DNA from: Bacillus thermozeamaize
GTDB lineage: Bacteria; Bacillota; Bacilli; ZCTH02-B2
Length of the DNA stretch: 64,000 nt
Direction: 5' to 3'
NCBI GenBank assembly: GCA_002159075.1
Contig: LZRT01000010.1
Coordinates: forward strand, 62,001-126,000
The notes below the pieces were generated by a model. That model saw only the letters and a program-made list of their open reading frames with translations. It searched no databases and was not told the origin of the DNA. Position numbers and translations under genes: made by a program. Shown piece after piece: positions 7,954 through 16,449 of this stretch (position 1 is the stretch's first letter; each line of letters begins with the position of its first letter).

Positions 7954-9030
7954 TCATCCGGACACCTCGATCATCTTGTTTGCAATCTGTTCCAAAGGAA
8001 CCACATAATCGACACACCCCAGCGCAATGGCCGCCTTCGGCATCCCGAAGACGACACAGGTTTCTTCCGATTCGGCGATCGTGGAGGCGGCCCCTTTTTG
8101 TTTGGCTGCCAGCATGGCCATGGCGCCATCGCTCCCCATGCCCGTCATCAGGATATAGTGAAGTTTCAGGTATGGCAGCCGCGAAACCGATTCAAACAGC
8201 ACATCCACGGATGGACGGTGACCGTTGCGGGGGAGATCCTGATTCAGGGAGATGCGGTATTCGCGGGGTTCGCGAAAAATGGCTTCCATGTGGTATCCGC
8301 CAGGCGCCAGGTAAGCCACGCCACCTTCGATCAATTGCCCGTCAACCGCCTCCACGACCGGTATCTTCGCCAAGTGATCAAGTCTGCGGGCAAGTGAATG
8401 GGTGAATTTGGGCGGCATGTGCTGGACAATCAGGATCGGATAGGGGAACTCTTTCGGCAGCGCCGTCAGGACGGTCTGTAACGCTTTTGGCCCCCCTGTG
8501 GAGGTACCAATCGCAAACAGATGGTCAAACGTCCGTTTTCGCGCGATGACACGCGCGGGCGTGATTCCTCTCCCAGTCGCAGGTGCCTTGTCACTTGCGG
8601 GCGCTTGAAGCGCCTGAGCGGTTGGCCGGCGCACCTTCACTTGTGCGGCGGTTTTCAACTTGTGCAATAACTCCGCTTTCACGCGTTCCAGGGACAAAAT
8701 GCCCGTCGGCTTGTGAATAAAATCGACGGCCCCAATTTCCAGCGCCTCAATCGTCACTTGCGCGCCTTTTTCGGTTTGGGCGCTGAACATGAGTACTGGA
8801 ACGGGATGAGTCTGAAGAATCTGCTTTAACGTTTCCAGGCCATTCATTCCTGGCATTTCCACATCCAAGGTCACCACATCGGGGTTCAGACGCCGAACCA
8901 TTTCGACCGCTTCAAAACCGTCCTTGGCCAATCCAATGACCTGCAAGGAAGGATCGGATTCGATCAGGTCGCTGATCAGTTTCCTCATAAAAGGCGAATC
9001 ATCCACGACCAGTACTCGCCATTTCATCAT
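7954..9030 (-). CDS. cheB: Chemotaxis response regulator protein-glutamate methylesterase CheB
   Basis: A 358-residue two-domain enzyme. The N-terminal receiver domain carries VVDDSPFMRK and the phospho-acceptor Asp in VVTLDVEMPGMNG. The C-terminal methylesterase domain has the three catalytic blocks: GTSTGGPKAL (Ser), VQHMPPKF (His) and MTGMGSDG (Asp). It removes methyl or amide groups from chemoreceptors. GAGGGGG lies upstream of paired ATG codons at 9030 and 9027. No cheA, cheW, cheR or receptor gene lies nearby, so the gene is an orphan here. Confidence 0.94.
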   Translation of the reverse strand: MMKWRVLVVDDSPFMRKLISDLIESDPSLQVIGLAKDGFEAVEMVRRLNPDVVTLDVEMPGMNGLETLKQILQTHPVPVLMFSAQTEKGAQVTIEALEIGAVDFIHKPTGILSLERVKAELLHKLKTAAQVKVRRPTAQALQAPASDKAPATGRGITPARVIARKRTFDHLFAIGTSTGGPKALQTVLTALPKEFPYPILIVQHMPPKFTHSLARRLDHLAKIPVVEAVDGQLIEGGVAYLAPGGYHMEAIFREPREYRISLNQDLPRNGHRPSVDVLFESVSRLPYLKLHYILMTGMGSDGAMAMLAAKQKGAASTIAESEETCVVFGMPKAAIALGCVDYVVPLEQIANKMIEVSG

Positions 9031-9138
9031 GCGGGCCCCCTCTTTGGTGTTGCAAAATACACGGAAGTTTGGACATATCAAAGCGATTCGGTTCATGATC
9101 ATTGATACGGTATATAATCATAGCTGAAATGTCAGGAT

Positions 9139-9723
9139 TTGTTCAACCTGCCCAAAACGCAATCAGGCATCATCGTCCTGATGACAGCGCTTTTACAGGC
9201 ATTGAAACGGCTCAGGGCGGATGAACGGATGATTCGGTCATTTGAAAAAATCATGGTGAATGGTCATTTGTCCTTTTGGATACTGGCAGTCGTCACTTAC
9301 TTTATCTCCCTGTTTTTCTGGCCGACTCCAGCAGTGCCTCTTGTCGCAGCCATCCTGATTCCAGCGGCCCTGGTGCAGATGGGACACACGTTCATCCCTG
9401 AAAATCCGTTTTTTGGCGCCTTTGGACTGCTGATTATCGGGATGCTGACCGGACTGGACGGTTCTGGATTTTCCGGCTTGCCGCTCACGGAGGCTTTATC
9501 CGGCGCGCTGGGACAATCCCTGGTAATGGACCCGACAACGCTTGCAGCCATTGGGCAAATGGGCGCCATCTGGGTCGGTGGCGGCACGTTGATCGCATGG
9601 TCATCCCTGGTGGCCGTAGCCGGCTTTACCCGCGTCCCCGTCCTGGACTTGGCGCGGAAAAATTTTCTGCCCGTCATCGCCGGACTGGTTCTGAGCACGT
9701 TGTTCGCGATCCTCTTTTACTAA
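9139..9723 (+). CDS. Hypothetical integral membrane protein
   Basis: A 194-residue, strongly hydrophobic protein that I do not recognise. Four or five membrane segments are visible: one around residues 45-65, one at 67-85, one near 95-105, a weaker one around 140-160 and a C-terminal one ending LSTLFAILFY. Glycine-rich loops (GLDGSGFSGLP, IWVGGGTLIAWSS) recall parts of permeases, so it may be a short transporter-like protein or the end of a larger one. The start is uncertain: the TTG at 9139 has a weak AGGA, and the next ATG is at 9181. It is divergent from cheB. Confidence 0.6.
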   Translation: MFNLPKTQSGIIVLMTALLQALKRLRADERMIRSFEKIMVNGHLSFWILAVVTYFISLFFWPTPAVPLVAAILIPAALVQMGHTFIPENPFFGAFGLLIIGMLTGLDGSGFSGLPLTEALSGALGQSLVMDPTTLAAIGQMGAIWVGGGTLIAWSSLVAVAGFTRVPVLDLARKNFLPVIAGLVLSTLFAILFY

Positions 9724-9809
9724 ATGAAAATGTTCTTTATTTTTCTAGAAATTTCGGAACGGATGGATTATGATGATCTCAGACAACTTTCAAGAAGGAG
9801 GAAATGCGA

Positions 9810-10661
9810 ATGTACGAAACGATCCGATGTCAGGTTTCCGATCAGATCATGACCATCACCTTGAACCGTCCGGACCGACTGAACGCCTTTAACCATACGA
9901 TGATGAACGAGCTCATCAACGCCCTGGATCAAGCGGATGCCAATGATGAGGTCCGGGCGGTCATCGTCACCGGGGAAGGAAGGGCCTTTTGCGCCGGCGC
10001 CGATCTGGAAAAGGGCGGCAGCACCTTTGCCAGGGAAACTCCCATCGATGAACATCGCGACGGCGGCGGCATGCTGTCACTGCGGATCTTCGAATTAAAA
10101 AAGCCTATCCTTGCTGCCATCAACGGCCCTGCCGTGGGAGTTGGGGTGACGATGACGCTGCCCATGGACATCCGGATCGCCTCATCCAACGCACGGTTCG
10201 GATTTGTCTTCGCACGCCGGGGGATCGTCCCCGAAGCGTGCAGCGGGTGGTTTTTGCCACGCATTGTCGGCATCAGCCAGGCGCTTGAATGGATCTATAC
10301 CGGACGCCTCTTTTCGGCCGAGGAAGCCTTGGCTGCCAGGCTGGTCAGCCGCGTCGTCCAGCCGGAGGAACTGTTGCCGACGGCAAGGGCCCTTGCCAGT
10401 GAGATGGCCGAGAATACGTCGGCCATCTCCATCGCCCTGTCCCGCCAGCTGATGTGGCGGATGCTGGGTGCCGACCACCCGATGGAATCCCACCGGATCG
10501 AATCGAAACTGATCCATTGGACCGGACGGCAAGCGGACGCCCGTGAGGGAGTCACATCCTTCCTGGAGAAGCGGAAACCCAATTTTACCATGAAAGTCAG
10601 CAGCGACATGCCTGAATTTTATCCCTGGTGGGAAGAAAAACCGTTTAAACCGAATCCATGA
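9810..10661 (+). CDS. Enoyl-CoA hydratase/isomerase (crotonase family)
   Basis: A 283-residue crotonase-fold protein expected to hydrate trans-2-enoyl-CoA in beta-oxidation. The oxyanion-hole blocks GRAFCAGADLEKGG and AAINGPAVGVGVTMTL are present, and the acidic residue in RRGIVPEACSGW sits where the catalytic Glu is expected. AAGGAGG lies eight bases before the ATG at 9810; the ATG at 9804 is too close to it. A strong terminator follows, so it is transcribed alone or ends its unit. Neighbours (MerR regulator, acyl-CoA ligase, hydroxyacyl-CoA dehydrogenase) indicate fatty-acid or branched-acid catabolism. Confidence 0.92.
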   Translation: MYETIRCQVSDQIMTITLNRPDRLNAFNHTMMNELINALDQADANDEVRAVIVTGEGRAFCAGADLEKGGSTFARETPIDEHRDGGGMLSLRIFELKKPILAAINGPAVGVGVTMTLPMDIRIASSNARFGFVFARRGIVPEACSGWFLPRIVGISQALEWIYTGRLFSAEEALAARLVSRVVQPEELLPTARALASEMAENTSAISIALSRQLMWRMLGADHPMESHRIESKLIHWTGRQADAREGVTSFLEKRKPNFTMKVSSDMPEFYPWWEEKPFKPNP

Positions 10662-10682
10662 ACCAGAGATTCATGAACCAAA

Positions 10683-10730
10683 GGGTGTCTCCGGCAGGTT
10701 ATCCGCCTTGGCGGACACCCTCTTCTTTTC
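10683..10730 (+). terminator. Rho-independent terminator after the enoyl-CoA hydratase gene
   Basis: GGGTGTCtCCGGC pairs with its near-complement ending GGACACCC at 10720, followed by TCTTCTTTTC. Confidence 0.75.
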
Positions 10731-10757
10731 ACTCTAAAATCTCGCAGAACAATATAC

Positions 10758-10802
10758 ATATTACGTAATATAATTGACATTAACGTAAATTGACTTTATA
10801 TT
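10758..10802 (+). promoter_or_regulatory. Promoter of the MerR-family gene with overlapping operator-like dyads
   Basis: TTGACA (10774-10779) and TATATT (10797-10802) are spaced 17 bases, giving a good sigma-A promoter. TTGACATTAACGTAAA (10774-10789) is an imperfect inverted repeat (six of eight half-site positions) overlapping the -35, and a perfect 14-base palindrome, ATATTACGTAATAT, lies just upstream (10758-10771). The TTTACGT/ACGTAAA pattern resembles sites I recall for LiuR-type MerR regulators of acyl-CoA catabolism, so autoregulation is likely. Confidence 0.6.
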
Positions 10803-10827
10803 GAATAATTAAGAGAGGGGGGAGTTG

Positions 10828-11286
10828 ATGGCTGGAACCGACGACCGAAGGGAATACATGATGTCCGACTTGGTGCAGGAATTCAACATCAGTCCAAGGA
10901 CGATCCGTTACTACGAAGAACTCGGACTGATCAGTCCAAGGCGAAACGCGGGAAACCACCGCATCTATTCCAGGCGTGACCGGGCACGCATCAAAATGAT
11001 TCTGCGAGGAAAAATGCTTGGGTTCTCCCTCAAGGAAATCGCTTCGCTTCTGAAACTTTACGATATCGATCCGACACAAAAACGCCAGTACGAACAGGGC
11101 ATCTGCTACGCCCGCCAACATCTGGAGAGAGTACGCAACCGGATCGAGGAATTGAAAATGTTGGAACAGGAACTGGTGGATGCGATCGAAGAGGCTGAAC
11201 GCCAATACCAGTTGCTGAAAAATAAAGAAAAAAGGGAGACAACCGGATCCGGCAAGAAGTTGGCCGTTGAAGACCATGATGGGTGA
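10828..11286 (+). CDS. MerR-family transcriptional regulator of acyl-CoA catabolism
   Basis: A 152-residue regulator. The winged helix-turn-helix occupies the first 70 residues, with SPRTIRYYEELGLISPRR and YSRRDRARIKMILRGKMLGF. A long coiled-coil dimerisation helix fills the rest (RQHLERVRNRIEELKMLEQE). There is no cysteine-rich metal loop at the C-terminus, which argues against metal sensing and fits the LiuR/acyl-CoA-sensing branch. AGAGAGGGGGGAG lies just before the ATG at 10828 (the TTG at 10825 is an alternative). It is placed between enoyl-CoA hydratase and acyl-CoA ligase genes, and its own promoter holds candidate operators. Confidence 0.9.
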   Translation: MAGTDDRREYMMSDLVQEFNISPRTIRYYEELGLISPRRNAGNHRIYSRRDRARIKMILRGKMLGFSLKEIASLLKLYDIDPTQKRQYEQGICYARQHLERVRNRIEELKMLEQELVDAIEEAERQYQLLKNKEKRETTGSGKKLAVEDHDG

Positions 11287-11479
11287 ACCCCGCCGCCATT
11301 GGGCCGGTTTTCAGATAAACAGGCATGTTCCGAAGATGCGATGTTTTTTTGCATGGAAATGGAAGCGGTTTCTCATGACGAAGGTGCCGCGAAATCTTCC
11401 GGCAATGTCATGAATCGGTGCGTTTCAGTTTAAACATATTTAACTAACGCAGAACCCAATCAACAAGAGGAGGAAGCGA

Positions 11480-13060
11480 ATGAACCAGGTCTATCGTCCC
11501 CAAACCCCCTACTCCAACAACCTTGTCAGCAGCATCCGCATGAATGCCGGCAAATTTGCCGACCAGCCAGCGATCATCTGCGAAGACCGCTCTGCCACAT
11601 GGAAAGAGATGTGGCGGCGAACCAATCAACTTGGACATGCCTTATACGGACTTGGTATGCAAAAAGGCGACCGTCTCGGCCTGCTTTTGAATAACTGTTT
11701 TGAGTTTGCGGAATCATTTGTCACTTCTACAAAAAGCGGTTTCATCGTTTGCCCTCTCAACCGCTATTTGAAGGCCGAGGGACTGGCCTACCAATTGCGC
11801 GATTGCGGGGCAAGGGCAGTGATCACCAATCCGGAGTATGTGGATCTGCTTCGTTCCATTCGTGACGGCCTTCCCGATTTGGAGCACATTATCGTCACAG
11901 GAAATGAAGCGTTCCCCGGCACCTTAAGTTATGAAAAGATTTTGGCGGAAGCCGCCGATCGGGAACCGGAGGTCGAAATCACCCCGGAAGATCTCCACAT
12001 GATCCTTTACACGTCCGGAACAACCGGACGCCCGAAAGGAGCTGTCCGGGGGTACATGGAAAACTATCATACCGCAGCCGGAGTGTGCATGGAATGGATG
12101 ATTCGATCCGGCGACGTCCAACTGGCGGTCACCCCTCTGTACCATGCTGCTCCCATCGCCTGGTTCCTGGCCACCCTGATCTCCGGCGGCACATACGTGA
12201 TTTTGCCGCAATTCGTGCCGGAACAGGTATTGGCCGCCATCGAAAAACACCGGGTTCATTGGATGATGATGGTGCCCGTCATGTACGACAGGCTGCTGAG
12301 CATGCCGAAAGAGGTGTTCGAGCGCTATGATCTGGGGTCCCTGCGCACCTTGATTTCGGGCGGAGCCCCGCTGCACACACAAACGAAACTCAACATCAAA
12401 AAGCAATTCCCCGACTGTCAACTTTACGAGTTTTACGGCAGCACCGAACTGGGCGTCTCCACCAGCCTGCGAGACGAGGATCAACTCCGCAAGGAACGCT
12501 GCGTCGGCCGGCCGATGCCGGATGTGGAATTGAAGATTCTTGACCAAAATGGCAATGAGGTGCCGCGGGGAGAAATCGGCTTGCTTTATTCCCGCGGTCT
12601 GAGCGGGTTCAGAGGCTATTGGAACGACCCGGAAAAGACCGCGGAGGCGTTCTTGGACGGCGGATGGGCAACGGTGGGCGATATGGCGCGCCAGGACGAC
12701 GAAGGGTATTACTACATTGTTGACCGGGCCAAGGATATGATCATCACCGGTGGCGTCAATGTGTATCCGGTAGAGATCGAGGAAGTGATCCACCGGATCG
12801 AAGGAGTGGTTGACGTAGCCGTGATCGGCGTCCCCGATGAACGCTGGGGAGAAGCGGTCAAAGCGGTCGTCGTGCCGGCGCCGGGAGCCGCGATCAGCGA
12901 ATCGGATATCATCGCTTACTGCAAAGAAAAACTGGCTGCTTTCAAAGTGCCCAAGAGCGTCGATTTTGTCGAACAAATCCCCCGTACGCAAACCGGAAAA
13001 ATTTTGAAAAGGGAACTGCGCAAGAAATACTGGGGGGACAGCGACATTCAAATCTCGTGA
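11480..13060 (+). CDS. Acyl-CoA ligase (fatty-acid/CoA ligase, AMP-forming)
   Basis: A 526-residue ANL-superfamily ligase. The P-loop YTSGTTGRPKGAV is near residue 180, with YEFYGSTE (A5), GDMARQDDEGYYYIVDRAKD (hinge) and IPRTQTGKILKRELR at the C-terminus supplying the catalytic Lys. It has the size and motif spacing of medium/long-chain fatty-acyl or crotonobetaine-type CoA ligases. AGAGGAGGAAGC precedes the ATG. It should feed acids into the adjacent beta-oxidation genes; the hydroxyacyl-CoA dehydrogenase gene starts 75 bases downstream, probably in the same transcript. Confidence 0.92.
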   Translation: MNQVYRPQTPYSNNLVSSIRMNAGKFADQPAIICEDRSATWKEMWRRTNQLGHALYGLGMQKGDRLGLLLNNCFEFAESFVTSTKSGFIVCPLNRYLKAEGLAYQLRDCGARAVITNPEYVDLLRSIRDGLPDLEHIIVTGNEAFPGTLSYEKILAEAADREPEVEITPEDLHMILYTSGTTGRPKGAVRGYMENYHTAAGVCMEWMIRSGDVQLAVTPLYHAAPIAWFLATLISGGTYVILPQFVPEQVLAAIEKHRVHWMMMVPVMYDRLLSMPKEVFERYDLGSLRTLISGGAPLHTQTKLNIKKQFPDCQLYEFYGSTELGVSTSLRDEDQLRKERCVGRPMPDVELKILDQNGNEVPRGEIGLLYSRGLSGFRGYWNDPEKTAEAFLDGGWATVGDMARQDDEGYYYIVDRAKDMIITGGVNVYPVEIEEVIHRIEGVVDVAVIGVPDERWGEAVKAVVVPAPGAAISESDIIAYCKEKLAAFKVPKSVDFVEQIPRTQTGKILKRELRKKYWGDSDIQIS

Positions 13061-13135
13061 ATGAGCGGCTTTCACCAATGCAAATACGAAATGGAATCAG
13101 CATGAATGAACGACTCGACGGAGGGAAGATGCCTG

Positions 13136-14005
13136 ATGAAAGTGGACGACATTCGAAAAATTTGTGTGGTCGGCAGCGGTTCCATGGGACATCAAATCGC
13201 GATGTTGTGCGCCCTCGGAGGGTTTGAGACGGCGCTTCAGGATATCCAGCCAGAAGCGCTGGAGAATGCCCGGCGCAAACTGGAAACCATCATGGATGAA
13301 TGGGTGAGGAAGGAAAAAATATCCGCTTCGGAAAAGGAGGCGGCTTTCTCGCGCCTCAGCTTTTCCACCGACCTGACGGAAGCTGCAAAAGATGCGGATT
13401 TCGTCATCGAAGCGGTGGTGGAAAAACTGGATGTGAAACGGGAGGTGTTCAAAAAGCTGGATGATATTGCGCCTCCCCACGCTATCCTGGCCACCAACAG
13501 TTCAACCATCGTCAACTCTTTGATCGCGGATGTAACCTCACGGCCTGACAAAGTGTGCAACATGCACTTCTTCTATCCGCCGCTGGTCATGGATTGCGTA
13601 GAAGTGGTGATGAGCGACGCGACCTCTGAAGAAACGGCACAGGTCACCCTGGATCTTTGCAAACGGATTGGCCGGACCGGCGTATTGTTGCGGAAGGAGA
13701 TTTCCGGTTTTGTCGCCAACCGCATCCTTGGCGCGTTACAGAAGGAAGCGATGAGATTGTACGAGATGGGCATTGCCGACTACCGGGACATCGATTTGAT
13801 TGTCACCAAGGCGTTGCGCCATCCCTTGGGGCCTTTCCAATTGATGGATCTGTCGGGAATCGATGTCATCTATTACGTGATGCAACAACAATATGCGGAA
13901 ACGAAAGATCCGAAAGATCGCCCGCCCCGGTTTCTTGAAGAGAAAGTGGAAAAAGGGGAACTGGGACGCAAAACAGGCAAAGGGTTTTATGTTTACGACA
14001 AATGA
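13136..14005 (+). CDS. 3-hydroxyacyl-CoA (3-hydroxybutyryl-CoA) dehydrogenase
   Basis: A 289-residue single-function dehydrogenase that oxidises L-3-hydroxyacyl-CoA with NAD. The Rossmann motif GSGSMGHQIA is near residue 17. ATNSSTI and MHFFYPP are the family's active-site blocks (Ser, and the catalytic His-containing loop), and the C-terminal helical domain ends GRKTGKGFYVYDK. The ATG at 13136 is used: GGAGG lies about 11 bases upstream, whereas the ATG at 13106 precedes that ribosome site. Together with the ligase upstream it completes part of a beta-oxidation pathway; a strong terminator follows. Confidence 0.93.
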   Translation: MKVDDIRKICVVGSGSMGHQIAMLCALGGFETALQDIQPEALENARRKLETIMDEWVRKEKISASEKEAAFSRLSFSTDLTEAAKDADFVIEAVVEKLDVKREVFKKLDDIAPPHAILATNSSTIVNSLIADVTSRPDKVCNMHFFYPPLVMDCVEVVMSDATSEETAQVTLDLCKRIGRTGVLLRKEISGFVANRILGALQKEAMRLYEMGIADYRDIDLIVTKALRHPLGPFQLMDLSGIDVIYYVMQQQYAETKDPKDRPPRFLEEKVEKGELGRKTGKGFYVYDK

Positions 14006-14047
14006 GACGGTCATCACCCAAACGATGATAACCCAAACAAAGATTGC

Positions 14048-14075
14048 GGGGCCACGGTAAACGGTGGCCCCTTTT
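14048..14075 (+). terminator. Rho-independent terminator of the acyl-CoA catabolism unit
   Basis: GGGGCCAC pairs perfectly with GTGGCCCC across an eight-base loop, followed by TTTTCT. Confidence 0.88.
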
Positions 14076-14105
14076 CTAAGGTTATCTTCTATAAAAATGT
14101 GCGGC

Positions 14106-14969
14106 TCAAATTTTTGAAAAGCGATTGCCTCCATAATTGCGTATGACCAATTCATTGACAGGCCCCCGCCTGTCCGCCCTACAGTTGATGGCACGTCTTG
14201 CGGAAACGGTGGTCATATGGAAACCGTCATAAAGCTCCCGTATGAATGGTGTGTCAGAGTTGCTTACCATGACGAGGCATCCCATTCTGTCGAGCTCGCG
14301 GCATACATCTGCCAAACGCCGTTGATCATCTTCATTGAAAGCGTCAGCCGTATAACTGGTAAAGTTGGCTGTTTGAGACAGCGGATGATATGGCGGATCC
14401 ATGTAGATAAACATGCCTGGTTTTGCCACATCCAGGACACAGGCAAAATCGCAACAGCGTATGTCAGCATTGGCCAAGATTTCACTTGCCTTTCTCAAAT
14501 TGTCTTCATCCAAAATGCGCGGATTTTTGTAATGGCCGTAAGGCACGTTATGCTTTCCCTGTCTGTTCACGCGCCATAAACCGTTATACCCCGTTTTATT
14601 GAGATAAAGGAACCTGGAAGCCCTTTCTACATGAGATAGCTCGGCAGGATCCAAAGCCCTGATACGATAATAATATTCCTCTGTGTTTACGTGCTTTTTT
14701 AGATCATCCATCAGGTCTTCGAGATGATCCCTGACAACGAGGTAGAAATTGATCAGCTCTTCGTTGTTATCCATCAGGAATGCCTCGGAAGGCCGTAAAG
14801 CAAAAAACACGGCGCCACCGCCGAGGAACGGTTCGGCATAGCTATCTATATTAGGCGGGAAAAGGGGAAAAAATTGCTTAATCAGCTGTGTTTTTCCCCC
14901 TGCCCACTTAATGGGCGGCTTCATGGATTGGTCATCAGTCGAATGCTTGATTGTAGCCGCTTTGGACAT
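14106..14969 (-). CDS. DNA adenine methylase, D12 class (Dam/DpnM-like)
   Basis: A 287-residue N6-adenine methyltransferase. The S-adenosylmethionine motif IKWAGGKTQL and EPFLGGGAVFF lie in the first 60 residues, YLNKTGYNGLWRVN in the middle, and the catalytic DPPY in FIYMDPPYHPLS in the second half, the alpha order of Dam and DpnM. GATC is therefore a likely target, by family only. The start at 14969 has AAAGGAG ten bases upstream; 38 further in-frame codons to 15083 look non-coding. There is no restriction endonuclease alongside, so it is a solitary methylase, possibly regulatory or a phage relic. Confidence 0.92.
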   Translation of the reverse strand: MSKAATIKHSTDDQSMKPPIKWAGGKTQLIKQFFPLFPPNIDSYAEPFLGGGAVFFALRPSEAFLMDNNEELINFYLVVRDHLEDLMDDLKKHVNTEEYYYRIRALDPAELSHVERASRFLYLNKTGYNGLWRVNRQGKHNVPYGHYKNPRILDEDNLRKASEILANADIRCCDFACVLDVAKPGMFIYMDPPYHPLSQTANFTSYTADAFNEDDQRRLADVCRELDRMGCLVMVSNSDTPFIRELYDGFHMTTVSARRAINCRADRRGPVNELVIRNYGGNRFSKI

Positions 14970-15079
14970 AGCAAAAAAACTCCTTTCTGTTTGTGTTTTC
15001 CAACTGCGGACATATCCAAATCGGCCACCATTTGGCGATAAGAAAATGGAAGATCTATCTATTGTTCTGCTTCTGCATT

Positions 15080-15241
15080 TCATATGAGTTCATTGTACCA
15101 AAAAATAACCCGGCCTGTGTGCCGGTCTTCCACAATCGACTGCGCCAATTGTGCAGCGGCTGTCACCCCCCATTCCTTCCACCCGCACCCGGTGCAGAGG
15201 GTGCCGGCCCACCCGTACACCGCATGAGCCAACACCTCCAT
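15080..15241 (-). CDS. Possible 53-residue protein with a CxxC pair
   Basis: An open frame from the ATG at 15241 just downstream of the esterase gene. It encodes a plausible amphipathic peptide with LCTGCGW in the middle and IVEDRHTGRVIFWYNELI at the end. Codon use looks coding-like, but no ribosome site precedes the ATG and I know no family. It could be the tail of a decayed gene. Low confidence. Confidence 0.25.
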   Translation of the reverse strand: MEVLAHAVYGWAGTLCTGCGWKEWGVTAAAQLAQSIVEDRHTGRVIFWYNELI

Positions 15242-15261
15242 GCCGTGCGTAAGCAAAAGGC

Positions 15262-16068
15262 TTACTGAAGAAATCTGAGCAGGGCGGCGTTGAATGCATC
15301 CATCTCGTCAATGACCACGCCGTGGCCGCTGTTGTAGAACGGGTATAGGTGTGATCCCGCAATTTCTCGTTGCAACACCAGGGCGCTCGGAAACGGAACG
15401 ATACGGTCATGCACCCCGTGAAAAATAGCTGTTGGCACGTGTATCTGCCCAAGATCGCTCCGCAAGTCCTCATCCCTCAGCGAGACCAGGCATTGTATCG
15501 TGGCGTGGGAAGAGCCTTCGAGACCGAGATTGTGGAACCAGTCCAAGAGGTCAGTGCCAACGTTCCGGTTAAAGAATATTCTGCCTAAACCGGTCAGCAT
15601 TTGTGGACGATCTTGATAGGTTTGACGGATCAAATCATTCACTTGCTCCACCGGAAGCCCGTACGGATAATCTGGCCGTTTCGTAAAAACGGGGGCAGCC
15701 GCATCCACCAACGCGAGCCTTCCGATCCGGTGCCCACCATGACGCGCCATATATCGGATGGCGATCGCCCCGCCGATCGAAAATCCGACCAAGGCTGTAT
15801 CCTCCAGTTGCAACGCTTCGAGCACAGCATGCAGATCGTCAGCAAGACGATCGTACGAATAGCCGTGCCAAGGCTTGTCTGACTGTCCGAACCCGCGTTG
15901 ATCAATGCCGAGGCAACGAAACCCATACCGGGGCAGCACGTTGTACTGGTATTCAAACATTTTATGATTTAAAGGCCAGCCATGGGCAAACACCACCGGA
16001 CGGCTTCCCATGCCGGGGTTTAAGTCTTGCACGAAAATGCGAACTCCCTTCTCGACCTCAATGTACAT
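15262..16068 (-). CDS. Alpha/beta hydrolase (esterase/non-haem haloperoxidase-like)
   Basis: A 268-residue alpha/beta-hydrolase. The oxyanion region FAHGWPLNHKMFEYQ comes first, then RGFGQSDKPW, the nucleophile elbow GFSIGGA (Ser near residue 95), an acid in IFHGVHDRIVPF and the histidine in NSGHGVVIDE. This order and size match arylesterases and non-haem chloroperoxidases; the physiological ester is unknown. The ATG at 16068 follows AGGTGG by eight bases and is preferred over the GTG at 16080. Confidence 0.9.
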   Translation of the reverse strand: MYIEVEKGVRIFVQDLNPGMGSRPVVFAHGWPLNHKMFEYQYNVLPRYGFRCLGIDQRGFGQSDKPWHGYSYDRLADDLHAVLEALQLEDTALVGFSIGGAIAIRYMARHGGHRIGRLALVDAAAPVFTKRPDYPYGLPVEQVNDLIRQTYQDRPQMLTGLGRIFFNRNVGTDLLDWFHNLGLEGSSHATIQCLVSLRDEDLRSDLGQIHVPTAIFHGVHDRIVPFPSALVLQREIAGSHLYPFYNSGHGVVIDEMDAFNAALLRFLQ

Positions 16069-16449
16069 ATGTGTATCCACCTTTCTGATTCAGTTGGCAT
16101 AACCTTTTGATACAGATATATATGCCTATATGGGCTTACTACCACCTCTAAAACATGTTTGTCGTGCTACAGGAGAGCGAGAGTTCAATAAGAACAAAAC
16201 AAACCACCCTGAAGGTAGGGTGGTTCTTCATTCTATTAATCTATTCAAACCCGTGTAGTTTTACTCATGGATCGCGCATTTATTTATCATATTACTCATA
16301 AAAAATGAATAAATAAATCAAATTATCATTGACAATCGCCTTATGTTTAAATTATTATCATTATTGATAATTAAATATTATTTTAACAATATTTAGATGA
16401 CGTTTCACGACATGAGTCTGGAATGAGTTGACGACAGAAAAAACAAGGG
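16069..16449. other. 381-base AT-rich gap with a hairpin and an operator-like dyad
   Basis: Between the divergent esterase and acyl-CoA synthetase genes lies a strongly AT-rich stretch. AACCACCCT (16202-16210) pairs with AGGGTGGTT (16217-16225) around a six-base loop. On the minus strand it is followed by a T-rich tract, so it resembles a terminator or attenuator ahead of the esterase gene. I see no coding frame here. Confidence 0.5.
16354..16371. promoter_or_regulatory. Inverted repeat ATTATCA-N4-TGATAAT upstream of the acyl-CoA synthetase
   Basis: Perfect seven-base arms separated by TTAT in an AT-rich region about 80 bases before the synthetase start. The hexamer GATAAT recalls Fur boxes, but the orientation of the arms is not the Fur arrangement, so the cognate regulator is unknown. 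Confidence 0.3.

Noticed and set aside
16354-16371. Fur box
   Set aside because: The arms are ATTATCA...TGATAAT, the reverse of the usual GATAAT...ATTATC order, so only a generic dyad is reported.
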